This document shows positions 33,699-41,340 of a DNA stretch of 64,000 bases, piece after piece. The position numbers and the translations under genes were made by a program. This DNA comes from an uncultured Cellvibrionales bacterium (lineage in GTDB: Bacteria > Pseudomonadota > Gammaproteobacteria > Pseudomonadales > Cellvibrionaceae). Position 1 is the stretch's first letter; each line of letters opens with the position of its first letter. Below the pieces are notes generated by a model. The model was not told the origin of the DNA. It searched no databases and saw nothing but the letters and a program-made list of their open reading frames with translations. Where the stretch lies: NCBI GenBank assembly GCA_913020115.1, contig CAJWBQ010000013.1, positions 46,880 to 110,879 of the forward strand, read 5' to 3'.

Positions 33699-34307
33699 AT
33701 GTATAAACTCTATTACCTACCCGATGCCTGCTCTCTCGCAAGCCAAGTTGTATTGCGAGAGCTTGAGCAAGACCTTGAGCTGGTCAACATACAAAATTGT
33801 AATGATTTTGCAGCGCTGAACCCCGTGGCTACTGTGCCGGTATTATTAGACAAAAACCTCACCCTCCGAGAAGGCGCGGCGGTGATAATCTATCTGTTGG
33901 AGAAACACAAAAGCCATATGCTTCCTAGCGAGCCAATAGCGCGCAGTGTGGCTATACGAGATATTATGTTCGCAAACGCCACCATGCACCCCGCTTACAG
34001 CCGCTTGTTTTTCATTGCAAATACTTCAGCCACTGTTGAAGCCAAACAAGAAATGTTTGATTCGGCGGCGCAATCAATAACGGCTCTGTGGGATGTAGTA
34101 GAAGATCAACTCCAAGGTCAGGCGTTTCTAGGCGGCAATAATGTTTCAGCCGCAGACATCATGCTCACTGTTTACTCTAGATGGGCGGCATCATTCCCTG
34201 TAAACATTAGTCTTGGCGTGAAAACGAGCCAGATGATTGAGGCAGTGCTAGCTCTGCCAAGCTTTCAACAATCTCTGCATGCGGAACACCAGCAATCCGC
34301 CGCATAA
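33699..34307 (+). CDS. Glutathione S-transferase
   Basis: A 202-aa cytosolic GST. The thioredoxin-like domain begins YKLYYLPDACSLASQVVLRE, the beta/theta-class style in which D-A-C-S-L provides the glutathione-activating residue; the VATVPVLLDKNLTLREGAAVI segment carries the cis-proline and the glutathione-gamma-glutamyl site. A helical C-terminal domain contains FLGGNNVSAADIML, the conserved fold-nucleating motif. The ATG at 33690 has AGGA only 2 bp away; the ATG at 33699 is better placed. It heads a run of co-directional genes (33.7-36.8 kb) under probable LysR control, suggesting electrophile or aromatic detoxification. Confidence 0.88.
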   Translation: MYKLYYLPDACSLASQVVLRELEQDLELVNIQNCNDFAALNPVATVPVLLDKNLTLREGAAVIIYLLEKHKSHMLPSEPIARSVAIRDIMFANATMHPAYSRLFFIANTSATVEAKQEMFDSAAQSITALWDVVEDQLQGQAFLGGNNVSAADIMLTVYSRWAASFPVNISLGVKTSQMIEAVLALPSFQQSLHAEHQQSAA

Positions 34308-34338
34308 ATCAAGAAGTAAAAACTGGGAGTGAATCAAT

Positions 34339-34722
34339 GTGAGTAAACAGCATTTGAGTACCCACGAGAAAAACCTATGTGAGCAGCACCCCGTTGAAAG
34401 AATTGTTAAAGACTATTTTTCTGGCCTACACCATGCAGATTTAACAATACTGAGGAACATCTTTCACCCAGACGCTTATCTAAAAGCACCTGGCCTACGC
34501 CGCAATCTGGATGAATGGCTAGAGCTCGTAAGCAAGCGCGAGGTTCCAGCGCAACGGGGAGATCCCGAAGGATTTAAGATACTGTCCATGGATGTTATGC
34601 ATGAACAGGCCATGGTAAAAGTATTGTGCCCTTTACTCGGCAGAATTTATGTCGACTTCCTTGGGCTACTGAAAGAAAATGGGCAATGGCTAATCGTTAA
34701 CAAAATGTACGCGGATCAATAA
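34339..34722 (+). CDS. NTF2-like protein, second copy
   Basis: A 127-aa NTF2-like protein resembling the one at 32196: VKDYFSGLHHADLTILRNIFHPDAYL at the start and FLGLLKENGQWLIVNKMYA at the end. The start is GTG, with GGGAG about 10 bp upstream; the overlapping ATG at 34337 stops at once. It follows the GST by 31 bp and precedes a tautomerase by 17 bp, so it is part of the LysR-linked operon. Function is unknown; small NTF2-like proteins often bind or isomerise small molecules. Confidence 0.75.
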   Translation: MSKQHLSTHEKNLCEQHPVERIVKDYFSGLHHADLTILRNIFHPDAYLKAPGLRRNLDEWLELVSKREVPAQRGDPEGFKILSMDVMHEQAMVKVLCPLLGRIYVDFLGLLKENGQWLIVNKMYADQ

Positions 34723-34739
34723 ACTAGGAGAACACTGCA

Positions 34740-34937
34740 ATGCCTTATATCAATATTAAAGTCACTGACGAAGGGGTAACGCCCGATCAGAAACTCGCGC
34801 TTATTAAAGGCGCAACTCAATTAATGGTGGACGTGCTGGACAAAAACCCGGCGACCACAATAGTGGTAATAGATGAGGTGAATACCGACAACTGGGGAAT
34901 TGGCTACGACCAAGTGACCAGCCTCAGAAAAAAGTGA
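34740..34937 (+). CDS. 4-oxalocrotonate tautomerase-family protein
   Basis: A 65-aa protein of the tautomerase superfamily. It begins MPYINIKV, giving the catalytic N-terminal proline after Met removal; the TTIVVIDEVNTDNWGIGY stretch matches the family's second half. Such enzymes work as hexamers and convert enol to keto forms or act on haloacrylates. AGGAG lies 8 bp before the ATG. Clustering with GST and NTF2-like genes suggests breakdown of an aromatic or unsaturated compound. Confidence 0.87.
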   Translation: MPYINIKVTDEGVTPDQKLALIKGATQLMVDVLDKNPATTIVVIDEVNTDNWGIGYDQVTSLRKK

Positions 34938-34985
34938 AAGCCCGTCTAAGCCAGTAGACAGTATAAATACCAAAAGGAGTAGAGA

Positions 34986-35435
34986 ATGAAAATATGGTTA
35001 TTACTACCGCTCATGGCCGTTTTTGCAGGTGCTTTAATTCCTGTACAGGCGGCCGCCAACGCCAGCTTAAGTAAATCTCTAGGCAGTGTAGTTTATGCCG
35101 CCCTATTCCTGTTTATCGTTGGCCTGGCGTTTGTCGGCAGTTTTGTCGCGGCAAACCGCCTGCCCATACCCGCGCTGTCTACTTTCCTGAATGCGCCTGC
35201 CTACAGCTACATAGGTGGCCTAATCGTGGGCACCTATGTACTGTCGATCACCTATCTTGCGCCGAAAATGGGCGTAGGCAATGCGATTTGTTTTATCGTA
35301 ACCGGACAAATTATTGCCGCCGTGGTAATCGATCATTTTGCGCTCATGGGCTCCGCGAGCTCTCCTCTAAATTTACAACGTTTTGGCGGCGTTGTGCTCA
35401 TGATTACTGGGCTATTTTTAGCGCGCAGCAATTAG
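34986..35435 (+). CDS. DMT-family inner-membrane protein (YdcZ/DUF606)
   Basis: A 149-aa protein with four or five hydrophobic segments. The opening with GALIPVQAAANASLSKSLGS and the later SYIGGLIVGTYVLSITYLAPKMGVGNA fit the DUF606 (YdcZ) branch of the drug/metabolite transporter superfamily. These small proteins act as dimers. AGGAG lies 6 bp before the ATG, 48 bp after the tautomerase. The substrate is unknown. Confidence 0.85.
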   Translation: MKIWLLLPLMAVFAGALIPVQAAANASLSKSLGSVVYAALFLFIVGLAFVGSFVAANRLPIPALSTFLNAPAYSYIGGLIVGTYVLSITYLAPKMGVGNAICFIVTGQIIAAVVIDHFALMGSASSPLNLQRFGGVVLMITGLFLARSN

Positions 35436-35484
35436 GGTATAGTTCGTTTAGGTAACTTTAGTCCCGTTTAATTTGAGTGAATTT

Positions 35485-36078
35485 ATGTCTTTGTTAATTG
35501 CGATGTTTTCTTTTTCCTTGGTTATGTCAATTTCTCCCGGCCCCGTAAATATGGTGATCCTTTCATCTGGGGCGAGTTACGGCGTTCGAAAAACCTTTTC
35601 ATTCGTATCGGGCGCAAGCATCGGTTTCACCTTACTGCTGCTATTCATTGGTTTAGGGTTTCATAAAATAATCGCCCTATACCCAGATTTCCTTAAATAT
35701 CTCTCTATAGCGGGATCTATGTTGATCATTTATATGGGCTATCTAATCGCGTCATCCAGCTCAGAAATCAACATTGAAAAGCAGAACTTACCCACTTTTA
35801 CGCAAGGTTTTTTATTGCAATGGTTAAACCCTAAAGCTTGGCTTGCCAGTGTTGCCAGTGTCTCCTTGTTCTCAACGCCCGATAGCCATCGGGTTTTTTT
35901 AACCTTCTCTAGCGTCTATTTTGTGGTGTGCTACTTATCATTATTCTCTTGGTCAGTGCTTGGGAACAAGGCCACACTTCTTCTCAACAGTGAGTTTAGA
36001 TTAAAGATATTTAATCGCTTTATGGGAGGGCTATTAATAGCGACAGCTTGTTTTTTGCTTTACTCTCAGTTTAATTGA
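35485..36078 (+). CDS. LysE/RhtB-family amino-acid exporter
   Basis: A 197-aa inner-membrane protein with about six helices. SISPGPVNMVILSSGASYG and later LLQWLNPKAWLASVA are the two LysE-family signature stretches. The frame opens with TTG at 35473, but GAGTGA lies just before the ATG at 35485, which I choose. It is 50 bp after the DMT protein and likely co-transcribed. Members export amino acids or derivatives; here it could export a detoxified conjugate or an amino acid. Confidence 0.88.
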   Translation: MSLLIAMFSFSLVMSISPGPVNMVILSSGASYGVRKTFSFVSGASIGFTLLLLFIGLGFHKIIALYPDFLKYLSIAGSMLIIYMGYLIASSSSEINIEKQNLPTFTQGFLLQWLNPKAWLASVASVSLFSTPDSHRVFLTFSSVYFVVCYLSLFSWSVLGNKATLLLNSEFRLKIFNRFMGGLLIATACFLLYSQFN

Positions 36079-36100
36079 GAACATAAACGGACGTTTACCC

Positions 36101-36820
36101 ATGAACTACCCAGCCGCCCTACCCCACGACCCGATCAAACAAATTGCAGAAGATCTGTTTGTTGTTCACGGTTGCGTGAAAGCAAACCCTGTTGTGCGTT
36201 TCACCAGGAATATGACCGTTGTGCGCGATCAAGGAGAACTAACCCTTATTAACCCTGTGCGCCTGAATGAAGAGGGTCTTTTGGCTCTGGAGGCACTCGG
36301 AAAGGTCGGCCATGTACTGCGCCTCGGGCCCATGCACGGCATGGACGATTCATTTTATGTCGACCGTTACAAGGCCGACTTCTGGTCCTTCGAAGGCGGC
36401 ACCACATACACCACGCCAGTCATAGCACATGCATTGTCTGAAGGCGGGAAGCTGCCCTTTGCCAATGGGAAATTATTGGCTTTTAAACACGTGCGGGAGC
36501 CAGAAGGCGTCATTTTGCTCGAGCGCTCAGCAGGAATACTATTAACTTGCGATGCCATCCAAAGCTATGCCACATTCCCATATATGCCTCAGACCAACTG
36601 GTTAGCTAGGCGCCTATTGCCCCTGCTTGGGTTTAATCGGAAAACACTCATTGGTCCCCTATGGATTAAGTTATTAGTCAAAGACAAGGTGAGTATCCAA
36701 GCAGAATTTGAGCGTCTGCTGAGCTTCGATTTCGATCAGCTTATCGCCGCTCACGGCACCTTCCTTCCAGAAAATGCACATGCAGAGGTAGCGCAGGCAA
36801 TTGCCAAGACCTTCGAGTGA
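36101..36820 (+). CDS. Metallo-beta-lactamase-fold-like protein, DUF4336-like
   Basis: A 239-aa soluble protein with MBL-like layout: ITEDLFVVHG-type start (IAEDLFVVHGCVK), NMTVVRDQGELTLINPVRL, LRLGPMHGMDDSFYV, GILLTCDAIQ and LIAAHGTFL. The canonical HxHxDH motif is not present; LGPMHGMDD is its only remnant, so the zinc site is probably incomplete. It is the last gene of the LysR-linked run, 22 bp after the exporter. A hydrolase role is possible but not shown. Confidence 0.65.
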   Translation: MNYPAALPHDPIKQIAEDLFVVHGCVKANPVVRFTRNMTVVRDQGELTLINPVRLNEEGLLALEALGKVGHVLRLGPMHGMDDSFYVDRYKADFWSFEGGTTYTTPVIAHALSEGGKLPFANGKLLAFKHVREPEGVILLERSAGILLTCDAIQSYATFPYMPQTNWLARRLLPLLGFNRKTLIGPLWIKLLVKDKVSIQAEFERLLSFDFDQLIAAHGTFLPENAHAEVAQAIAKTFE

Positions 36821-37052
36821 GGGTCCATTTTTGCAGGGTCCATCGATTGGTCTGAATCTACAGACAGCTAAAATAGCTCAGGGCTCAATAATGCCCGGCT
36901 TACTTAGGCCCAAGTCCGCTTCGAAGCCCATTAATCCACTCCACGTGCCCCCTGCCGCTCTTTACGATAGAATGCTTCGACAGTGATTGTTGGTAATTAG
37001 CGAAATACCTCTCTATTGAGACTAGTACGACCACCACAGGAAGCTTTTCAAG
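36821..37052. other. Noncoding gap with short direct repeat
   Basis: GGGTCCAT occurs at 36821-36828 and 36836-36843, directly after the stop codon of the MBL-like gene. A 61-codon frame at 36801-36986 crosses the gap but begins inside that gene and has no ribosome-binding site. Nothing else is assignable. Confidence 0.5.
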
Positions 37053-37772
37053 ATGAAAATGACAGTAATTTTAGCCTTTTTACTCGCCGCCTATATACCT
37101 GTGGTTCAAGGGACTGTCTATAAAGTTGTCGACGAAAATGGCAAGGTAAGCTTCACTCAAGTGCCCCCTTTGCCCAAAGAAGATTCCACTTCCAAAGTTG
37201 AGAAAGTTTCGCTCGACCACTCAAGTGAGGCCAGAACAAGAATAAGCACCGAGTTTGGCCAAGAGTATTGCGGAGAAATCTCACTCCCTAGACAATCCAA
37301 TGCAAGCTCGTCCTCCAAAAGACATGTACAAAGTATCCTCAAATCAAAAGAGCGTTGGGAAGAATCTCTCACCCGCATCAGCCGGGACATGGAAAAGTCC
37401 AGTCAGAATCAGATCAACTCAAGCGGGCGTTATAATTCCCGCCCTGGTTATAAAACTCAGCAGAATCAGAAGTATCAAAAGAAGTTCAGAGAAACCACGC
37501 AGAACATGAGAGATTTGCGCTGCGCCATTCATTGGGCAAGTGCGAAACATGAGCAAATTGAACTTCACGAAGACTCTGACAAATCTGAAAGACTGCGGCT
37601 CAAGGGAATCATTGCCACACTGAAAAATACGCTTTCAAAACAATGTGGAAAATTACCGGCCTTAGACCCAACCAACGAAAGAAATGAGAGCATGCGGAAA
37701 AAGTGGCATTCCTGCAGCAAACATTACGTTCGTGACCTAAATAAGGTTCAGAACAAGCTTAATCGGCTGTAG
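37053..37772 (+). CDS. Exported DUF4124-domain protein
   Basis: A 239-aa protein with a signal peptide (about 1-20) followed at once by the DUF4124 pattern YKVVDENGKVSFTQVPP. The remaining 180 residues are basic, Ser/Lys/Glu-rich and helical, with four scattered cysteines (in YCGEIS, LRCAIHW, KQCGKL, HSCSKHY) that could form periplasmic disulfides. The function of DUF4124 proteins is unknown; they are frequent in gammaproteobacterial envelopes. It stands alone. Confidence 0.75.
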   Translation: MKMTVILAFLLAAYIPVVQGTVYKVVDENGKVSFTQVPPLPKEDSTSKVEKVSLDHSSEARTRISTEFGQEYCGEISLPRQSNASSSSKRHVQSILKSKERWEESLTRISRDMEKSSQNQINSSGRYNSRPGYKTQQNQKYQKKFRETTQNMRDLRCAIHWASAKHEQIELHEDSDKSERLRLKGIIATLKNTLSKQCGKLPALDPTNERNESMRKKWHSCSKHYVRDLNKVQNKLNRL

Positions 37773-37824
37773 AAAAGACCTTAATACATGCCAAAATCTA
37801 TTCGCTCTAAGGCGTCAGGAAATA

Positions 37825-38532
37825 GTGGACAAGATTCAACCTTCTAGACAATTTCTGATCGGCGCAATGCTCGCATTGTATGTTGGCCTAATTGGCTACA
37901 AATTACTGTCAAAAAACCCTGAAGAAATCGCTCAAGACTTACTCGACAAAGAGCGTGAAAAGATCGCACTATCACTGAGCCAGCTGTCAATTACCGACCC
38001 TAATTTACTGGCCTGTATTAAAAAAGCGGCGGCAAAACAGCCATCACTCGCCCGCCAGAACCCCAGTAGAACAGTTCACGTTCTCGAGCTAAAGTCTTTG
38101 TACTGCCGACAAAAAAATATTCAGTCCTTGGCTGGAATCGAGGCGTTTGAAAAACTGGTATTTCTGAATATCAGCAACAATCGAATTGCGGACATTGCCC
38201 CGCTGACATCCAGCACCCAACTGAAAACATTACATCTGGCTGGAAACCCTTTGACGGGTATTTCCGCCCTTAAAAACCATACTTCGCTTAAAGTACTAAC
38301 TTTGCCAAAACTACCGAATTTAGACTGTAACAAAATTAAATCAATATTGAAGAATGCACAAAAACTACGACTTCCCCCATGCAAACAATCGCGGAGTCGA
38401 ATACTCATCACCAGCAAGCAAGATGCGAGAGACAAAGCTGAGGACCTTCTCGAGGAGTCTCGTCAACTTAGCAACAAAGAAGAAAATGAGATATTAGACT
38501 ATGAATATGAGATGCTCAGACGAATAGATTAA
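37825..38532 (+). CDS. Membrane-anchored leucine-rich-repeat protein
   Basis: A 235-aa protein starting with GTG (AGGA 5 bp upstream). One hydrophobic segment (about 9-28) anchors it; about three leucine-rich repeats follow (LAGIEAFEKLVFLNISNNRIADI, APLTSSTQLKTLHLAGNPLTGI, SALKNHTSLKVLTLPKLPNLDC), capped by cysteines in a pattern like other periplasmic LRR proteins. The C-terminal tail is highly charged and probably helical. LRR arrays mediate protein binding; the partner is unknown. Confidence 0.7.
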   Translation: MDKIQPSRQFLIGAMLALYVGLIGYKLLSKNPEEIAQDLLDKEREKIALSLSQLSITDPNLLACIKKAAAKQPSLARQNPSRTVHVLELKSLYCRQKNIQSLAGIEAFEKLVFLNISNNRIADIAPLTSSTQLKTLHLAGNPLTGISALKNHTSLKVLTLPKLPNLDCNKIKSILKNAQKLRLPPCKQSRSRILITSKQDARDKAEDLLEESRQLSNKEENEILDYEYEMLRRID

Positions 38533-38569
38533 GTCCTCTTAGCAGCGTCACATTAAAAAGGAAATTTAG

Positions 38570-38872
38570 ATGATTTTAGAAGTCGCCATATTGGATGTAA
38601 AACCCGGAGAAGAATCAAGATTTGAAGAAACATTTGGTCGAGCGCAAGCCATTATATCCAGTATGCCTGGCTACCTCTCACATCAGTTACAGAAATGCAT
38701 TGAAAACCCCAAGCGTTATATTCTATTGGTTAACTGGCAAACACTAGAAGACCACACGGTTGGCTTCCGGGAGTCAGAACAATATCAAGAGTGGCGCTCT
38801 ATGCTGCATTCCTTCTATGACCCCTTCCCCGTAGTTGAGCACTATACCAGCGTGTACCCAACAGGCTGTTAA
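38570..38872 (+). CDS. Antibiotic-biosynthesis-monooxygenase (ABM) domain protein
   Basis: A 100-aa dimeric alpha+beta-barrel domain. EVAILDVKPGEESRFEETF opens the fold and PGYLSHQLQKCIENPKRYILLVNWQTLEDH matches the family core; FPVVEHYT ends it. ABM-fold proteins include quinol monooxygenases and haem-degrading enzymes, but many have no known activity. AGGA lies 7 bp before the ATG. It is 173 bp from ppiC and probably transcribed on its own. Confidence 0.85.
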   Translation: MILEVAILDVKPGEESRFEETFGRAQAIISSMPGYLSHQLQKCIENPKRYILLVNWQTLEDHTVGFRESEQYQEWRSMLHSFYDPFPVVEHYTSVYPTGC

Positions 38873-39045
38873 GCTCTCATTTAAACATTCCAGCCTAAAT
38901 GGACGCGGGCTCTGAGCTCGCTCACCCAAGGTTCATCACCGCATACATGGGCTTTTAAGCGTAAAGAAATATCACCCACCCTCGGTTTCAGGTAAGCTGC
39001 GGGGCTTGAACATAAGACAGAACTAACAACCCAGACGAGGTACTC

Positions 39046-39324
39046 ATGGCCAGCGCATTGGCACGACATATTTTGGTTAAAACCAGCGAAGAAGCGCTGC
39101 AGCTTAAGCAGCGGCTCGCAAAAGGTGATGACTTTGGGAAATTGGCCAAAAAACATTCGTCCTGTAAATCGGGGCGCAGGGGCGGCGACTTAGGGGACGT
39201 TCGTCCCGGACAAATGGTCAAAGTCATCGACCAGGTTATTTTCAAGAAAGCTCTGCTAGAAATTCACGGCCCGATTAAAACCCAATTTGGCTTTCACTTA
39301 GTACAAGTCATGTTTAGAGATTAA
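39046..39324 (+). CDS. ppiC: Parvulin-type peptidyl-prolyl isomerase PpiC
   Basis: A 92-aa cytoplasmic parvulin made of the catalytic domain alone, matching E. coli PpiC (93 aa) throughout. ALARHILVKT, GDDFGKLAKKHSSCKSGRRGGDLG, and THFGFHLVQV-type end (TQFGFHLVQVM) are the family signatures. GAGG lies 7 bp before the ATG. It would speed cis-trans isomerisation of prolyl bonds. The next gene starts 2 bp after its stop, so the two are co-transcribed. Confidence 0.93.
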   Translation: MASALARHILVKTSEEALQLKQRLAKGDDFGKLAKKHSSCKSGRRGGDLGDVRPGQMVKVIDQVIFKKALLEIHGPIKTQFGFHLVQVMFRD

Positions 39325-39326
39325 TA

Positions 39327-39617
39327 ATGCTGCTCAGTTGCTACCCAAAAGAACCTAAGAGACTAAAAGATCTCAATGGCTTTGGCCCTCGAAGTGAGGA
39401 AATTTTAGCCGAGTTTGATATTAATAGCGTTGAGGACTTCATGGCCATCGAACCCTACGCGCTCTATGCCAAGCTTAAACCCATGAAAGGGATGGGTTTA
39501 AACTCGATCTACGCCATTATTGGCGCTAGAGAAAATGTTTCGTGGATAGAAGTCAAAAACACCCGAAAAACAGAAATACTGATGAGGTTGGACGATATGG
39601 GTTTATCACCCAAGTAA
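39327..39617 (+). CDS. TfoX C-terminal-domain protein
   Basis: A 96-aa protein matching the TfoX/Sxy C-terminal domain, a helix-hairpin-helix-like fold: RLKDLNGFGPRSEEILAEFDINSVEDFMAI and LNSIYAIIGARENVSWIEV. Full TfoX proteins also carry an N-terminal domain and activate competence genes with CRP; this is the C-terminal domain alone, a common stand-alone form of unknown role. It starts 2 bp after ppiC and ends 5 bp from the convergent nnrU-like gene. Confidence 0.85.
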   Translation: MLLSCYPKEPKRLKDLNGFGPRSEEILAEFDINSVEDFMAIEPYALYAKLKPMKGMGLNSIYAIIGARENVSWIEVKNTRKTEILMRLDDMGLSPK

Positions 39618-39622
39618 ACGCC

Positions 39623-40171
39623 CTACAAGGGCATTCCAGTAATACCACCATGGAAGTAAATAAACACCGCGTAAAGAATCAGGCCCGCCGCCACTACGGC
39701 AAGATCCCATAAGAAGCTAACGGCTTCTTTCGCTTTATAACGCCCGCCCACAGTGACCAGAACTAAGTCGAGCAAAGCAAATAAGCCAAAACTGAGAAAC
39801 AAAATTGTACTGGCGAGATCACCATTTGCCGCCAGATGGGTACCGCTCCACAAGATCAAGCCAATCAACATTGGGTGTCGAACAAATCGCTTAATGTTGT
39901 TTGGCATATCAGCTGCGCACATCATAATTACCGCCAGAGGCATGACTGAAAACGCAAGCGTACGCCCCCAAGCCAATGGCTCCCATAAAGGTACAAAGTG
40001 CGAGAGACTAAAACCATAAATAATAAGCCCTAAACCCAAGAGGGAAATAATACTGAATATCCCTTTGTATCGATTCGCCCCCAAACTCGCCACTAGCGTT
40101 TCCTTGAAAGGCGCAGACGGCACCAAATGTATTGCAAAAAATATGATCGTACCAACAATGAGTAATGTCAT
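39623..40171 (-). CDS. NnrU-family membrane protein
   Basis: A 182-aa protein with about six hydrophobic helices. FFAIHLVPSAPFKETLVASLG and RFVRHPMLIGLILWSGTHLAANGDLAS are NnrU-family signatures. NnrU was named from nitric-oxide-metabolism clusters, but no denitrification gene lies here, so the family name should not be read as function. Its ATG overlaps the marR stop by 4 bp (ATGA), indicating translational coupling. Confidence 0.88.
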   Translation of the reverse strand: MTLLIVGTIIFFAIHLVPSAPFKETLVASLGANRYKGIFSIISLLGLGLIIYGFSLSHFVPLWEPLAWGRTLAFSVMPLAVIMMCAADMPNNIKRFVRHPMLIGLILWSGTHLAANGDLASTILFLSFGLFALLDLVLVTVGGRYKAKEAVSFLWDLAVVAAGLILYAVFIYFHGGITGMPL

Positions 40172-40629
40172 AACTGAGTCTCCTTCTGTAAGTCTAGATT
40201 TTCAATAATTTTTGTGAGCACCTGTGCGGTAATATTCAAATCGGCTTCGGAAATACCCTGCACAAGACAGCCTTCAACCGACATAAGAACATCATCCACC
40301 TTGGTAATTTTTTTACTGGGAACAAGATGAAGAAAATTGACTCTTTTGTCCGACTTGCTAGGCACGCGTTTAACCAGACCCTGAGCTTCAAGTTTTGAAA
40401 TAGCAACAGACAGCGTGGCGGCTCTTACAGAGAGCTTTTCCGCCAATGCTTTCTGCGTCAGGCTCTCTTCTCCCATCAACAAACCCGCAATGCGCATTTC
40501 TTGGTAGGTGATGCCAAGCGGGGTGAGCTCACGCTCGATTACCTGCCCCATCAATCGATTAATTTTGCCAAAGCGACTGATGAGCAGTTGATGGGTTTTG
40601 GCTATAACAGAGGCCATAGGCGTGCACAT
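40168..40629 (-). CDS. MarR-family transcriptional regulator
   Basis: A 153-aa winged-helix regulator. LTPLGITYQEMRIAGLLM is the usual MarR entry, followed by LTQKALAEKLSVRAATLSVAISKLEAQGLVKRVPSKSDKRVNFLHLV, with the wing containing the conserved D-K-R. Two in-frame ATGs (40629 and 40617) are possible, neither with a clear ribosome-binding site. An inverted-repeat cluster lies just upstream. It is coupled with the NnrU-family gene, which it probably controls along with itself. Confidence 0.9.
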   Translation of the reverse strand: MCTPMASVIAKTHQLLISRFGKINRLMGQVIERELTPLGITYQEMRIAGLLMGEESLTQKALAEKLSVRAATLSVAISKLEAQGLVKRVPSKSDKRVNFLHLVPSKKITKVDDVLMSVEGCLVQGISEADLNITAQVLTKIIENLDLQKETQL

Positions 40630-40646
40630 CTCAATAAAAATAGATG

Positions 40647-40664
40647 GTTAGTCTAACTAACTAA
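40647..40664. promoter_or_regulatory. Candidate MarR operator
   Basis: GTTAGTCTAAC (40647-40657) is a perfect 11-bp palindrome, continued by further TAAC/CTAA units to 40664, giving overlapping TTAG-N5-CTAA dyads. It lies 18 bp upstream of the marR frame, as expected for an autoregulatory site. Confidence 0.55.
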
Positions 40665-40731
40665 ATTGAAAAAAGCAAGAAGCAGAGATATTCGTCAGAT
40701 ACAGCACTTAGATTCTAGGCTTTGAACCGCC

Positions 40732-41340
40732 CTAGAGGTTTTCTGCCTCAAGCCGCGAAACTAGATCGCGAGCCAAGTTAGAGACTAGATGACGCATTTG
40801 AACAATCGAAGGTTCATAACCATCGGCACGCAGGTTTTGTTCGAATGTAAAAGGCTCGGCAAACAAAATTTCCTCACCCTCCTCTTCTGCAAAGCGGTAT
40901 TGCCCTGACAATATCACCCGTGAATCACTCGTGGCATGAAAGTAATCAATCTGTACGGCTAAATACGCCAAGGGTTCTCCCCTTGCGGTTCGCGCCTCTA
41001 TAAAGCTCAAGGCGCGGCCCTGCGTATTTAAATCCAGCAAGAGTGACTTAGTCGCCCCTAAGAGCAGGGGCTCTGCCCAGACATGAAACAGCGAATAGTG
41101 AATTTGGTGTTCCTTTACCTGCATAACCAAGGACGGTTGATTAAGATATTCAGCCAAACTAAGCGACACCCTTACTTGTCTTTTTTTAGCCGCTTGTACG
41201 CCCAGATGCGCTTCGGCCGCGGGCTCATCAAGGGCCTGATAATTGTTTAACAAGTAGTATTGCGTTGTATTCGGCACAGAACTGCAAGCCTGTAGCAAAA
41301 GCACGCTGACCAACAAACACCCAAACGCTATTCTCATCAC
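40732..41340 (-). CDS. pqiC: PqiC, outer-membrane lipoprotein of the Pqi lipid transport system
   Basis: A 202-aa lipoprotein. The signal peptide ends in a lipobox LQAC with the lipidated cysteine at C19. The body shows TQYYLLN and the SLAEYLNQPSLVMQ strand typical of the ABC-type transport auxiliary lipoprotein family (PqiC/YmbA). In E. coli PqiC binds the tip of the PqiB needle at the outer membrane. Its ATG overlaps the pqiB stop by 4 bp. It is somewhat longer than E. coli PqiC (about 187 aa). Confidence 0.9.
   Translation of the reverse strand: MMRIAFGCLLVSVLLLQACSSVPNTTQYYLLNNYQALDEPAAEAHLGVQAAKKRQVRVSLSLAEYLNQPSLVMQVKEHQIHYSLFHVWAEPLLLGATKSLLLDLNTQGRALSFIEARTARGEPLAYLAVQIDYFHATSDSRVILSGQYRFAEEEGEEILFAEPFTFEQNLRADGYEPSIVQMRHLVSNLARDLVSRLEAENL

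Noticed and set aside
36801..36986. 61-codon frame after the MBL-like gene
   Set aside because: It begins inside the previous gene, lacks a ribosome-binding site and has a composition unlike a protein.
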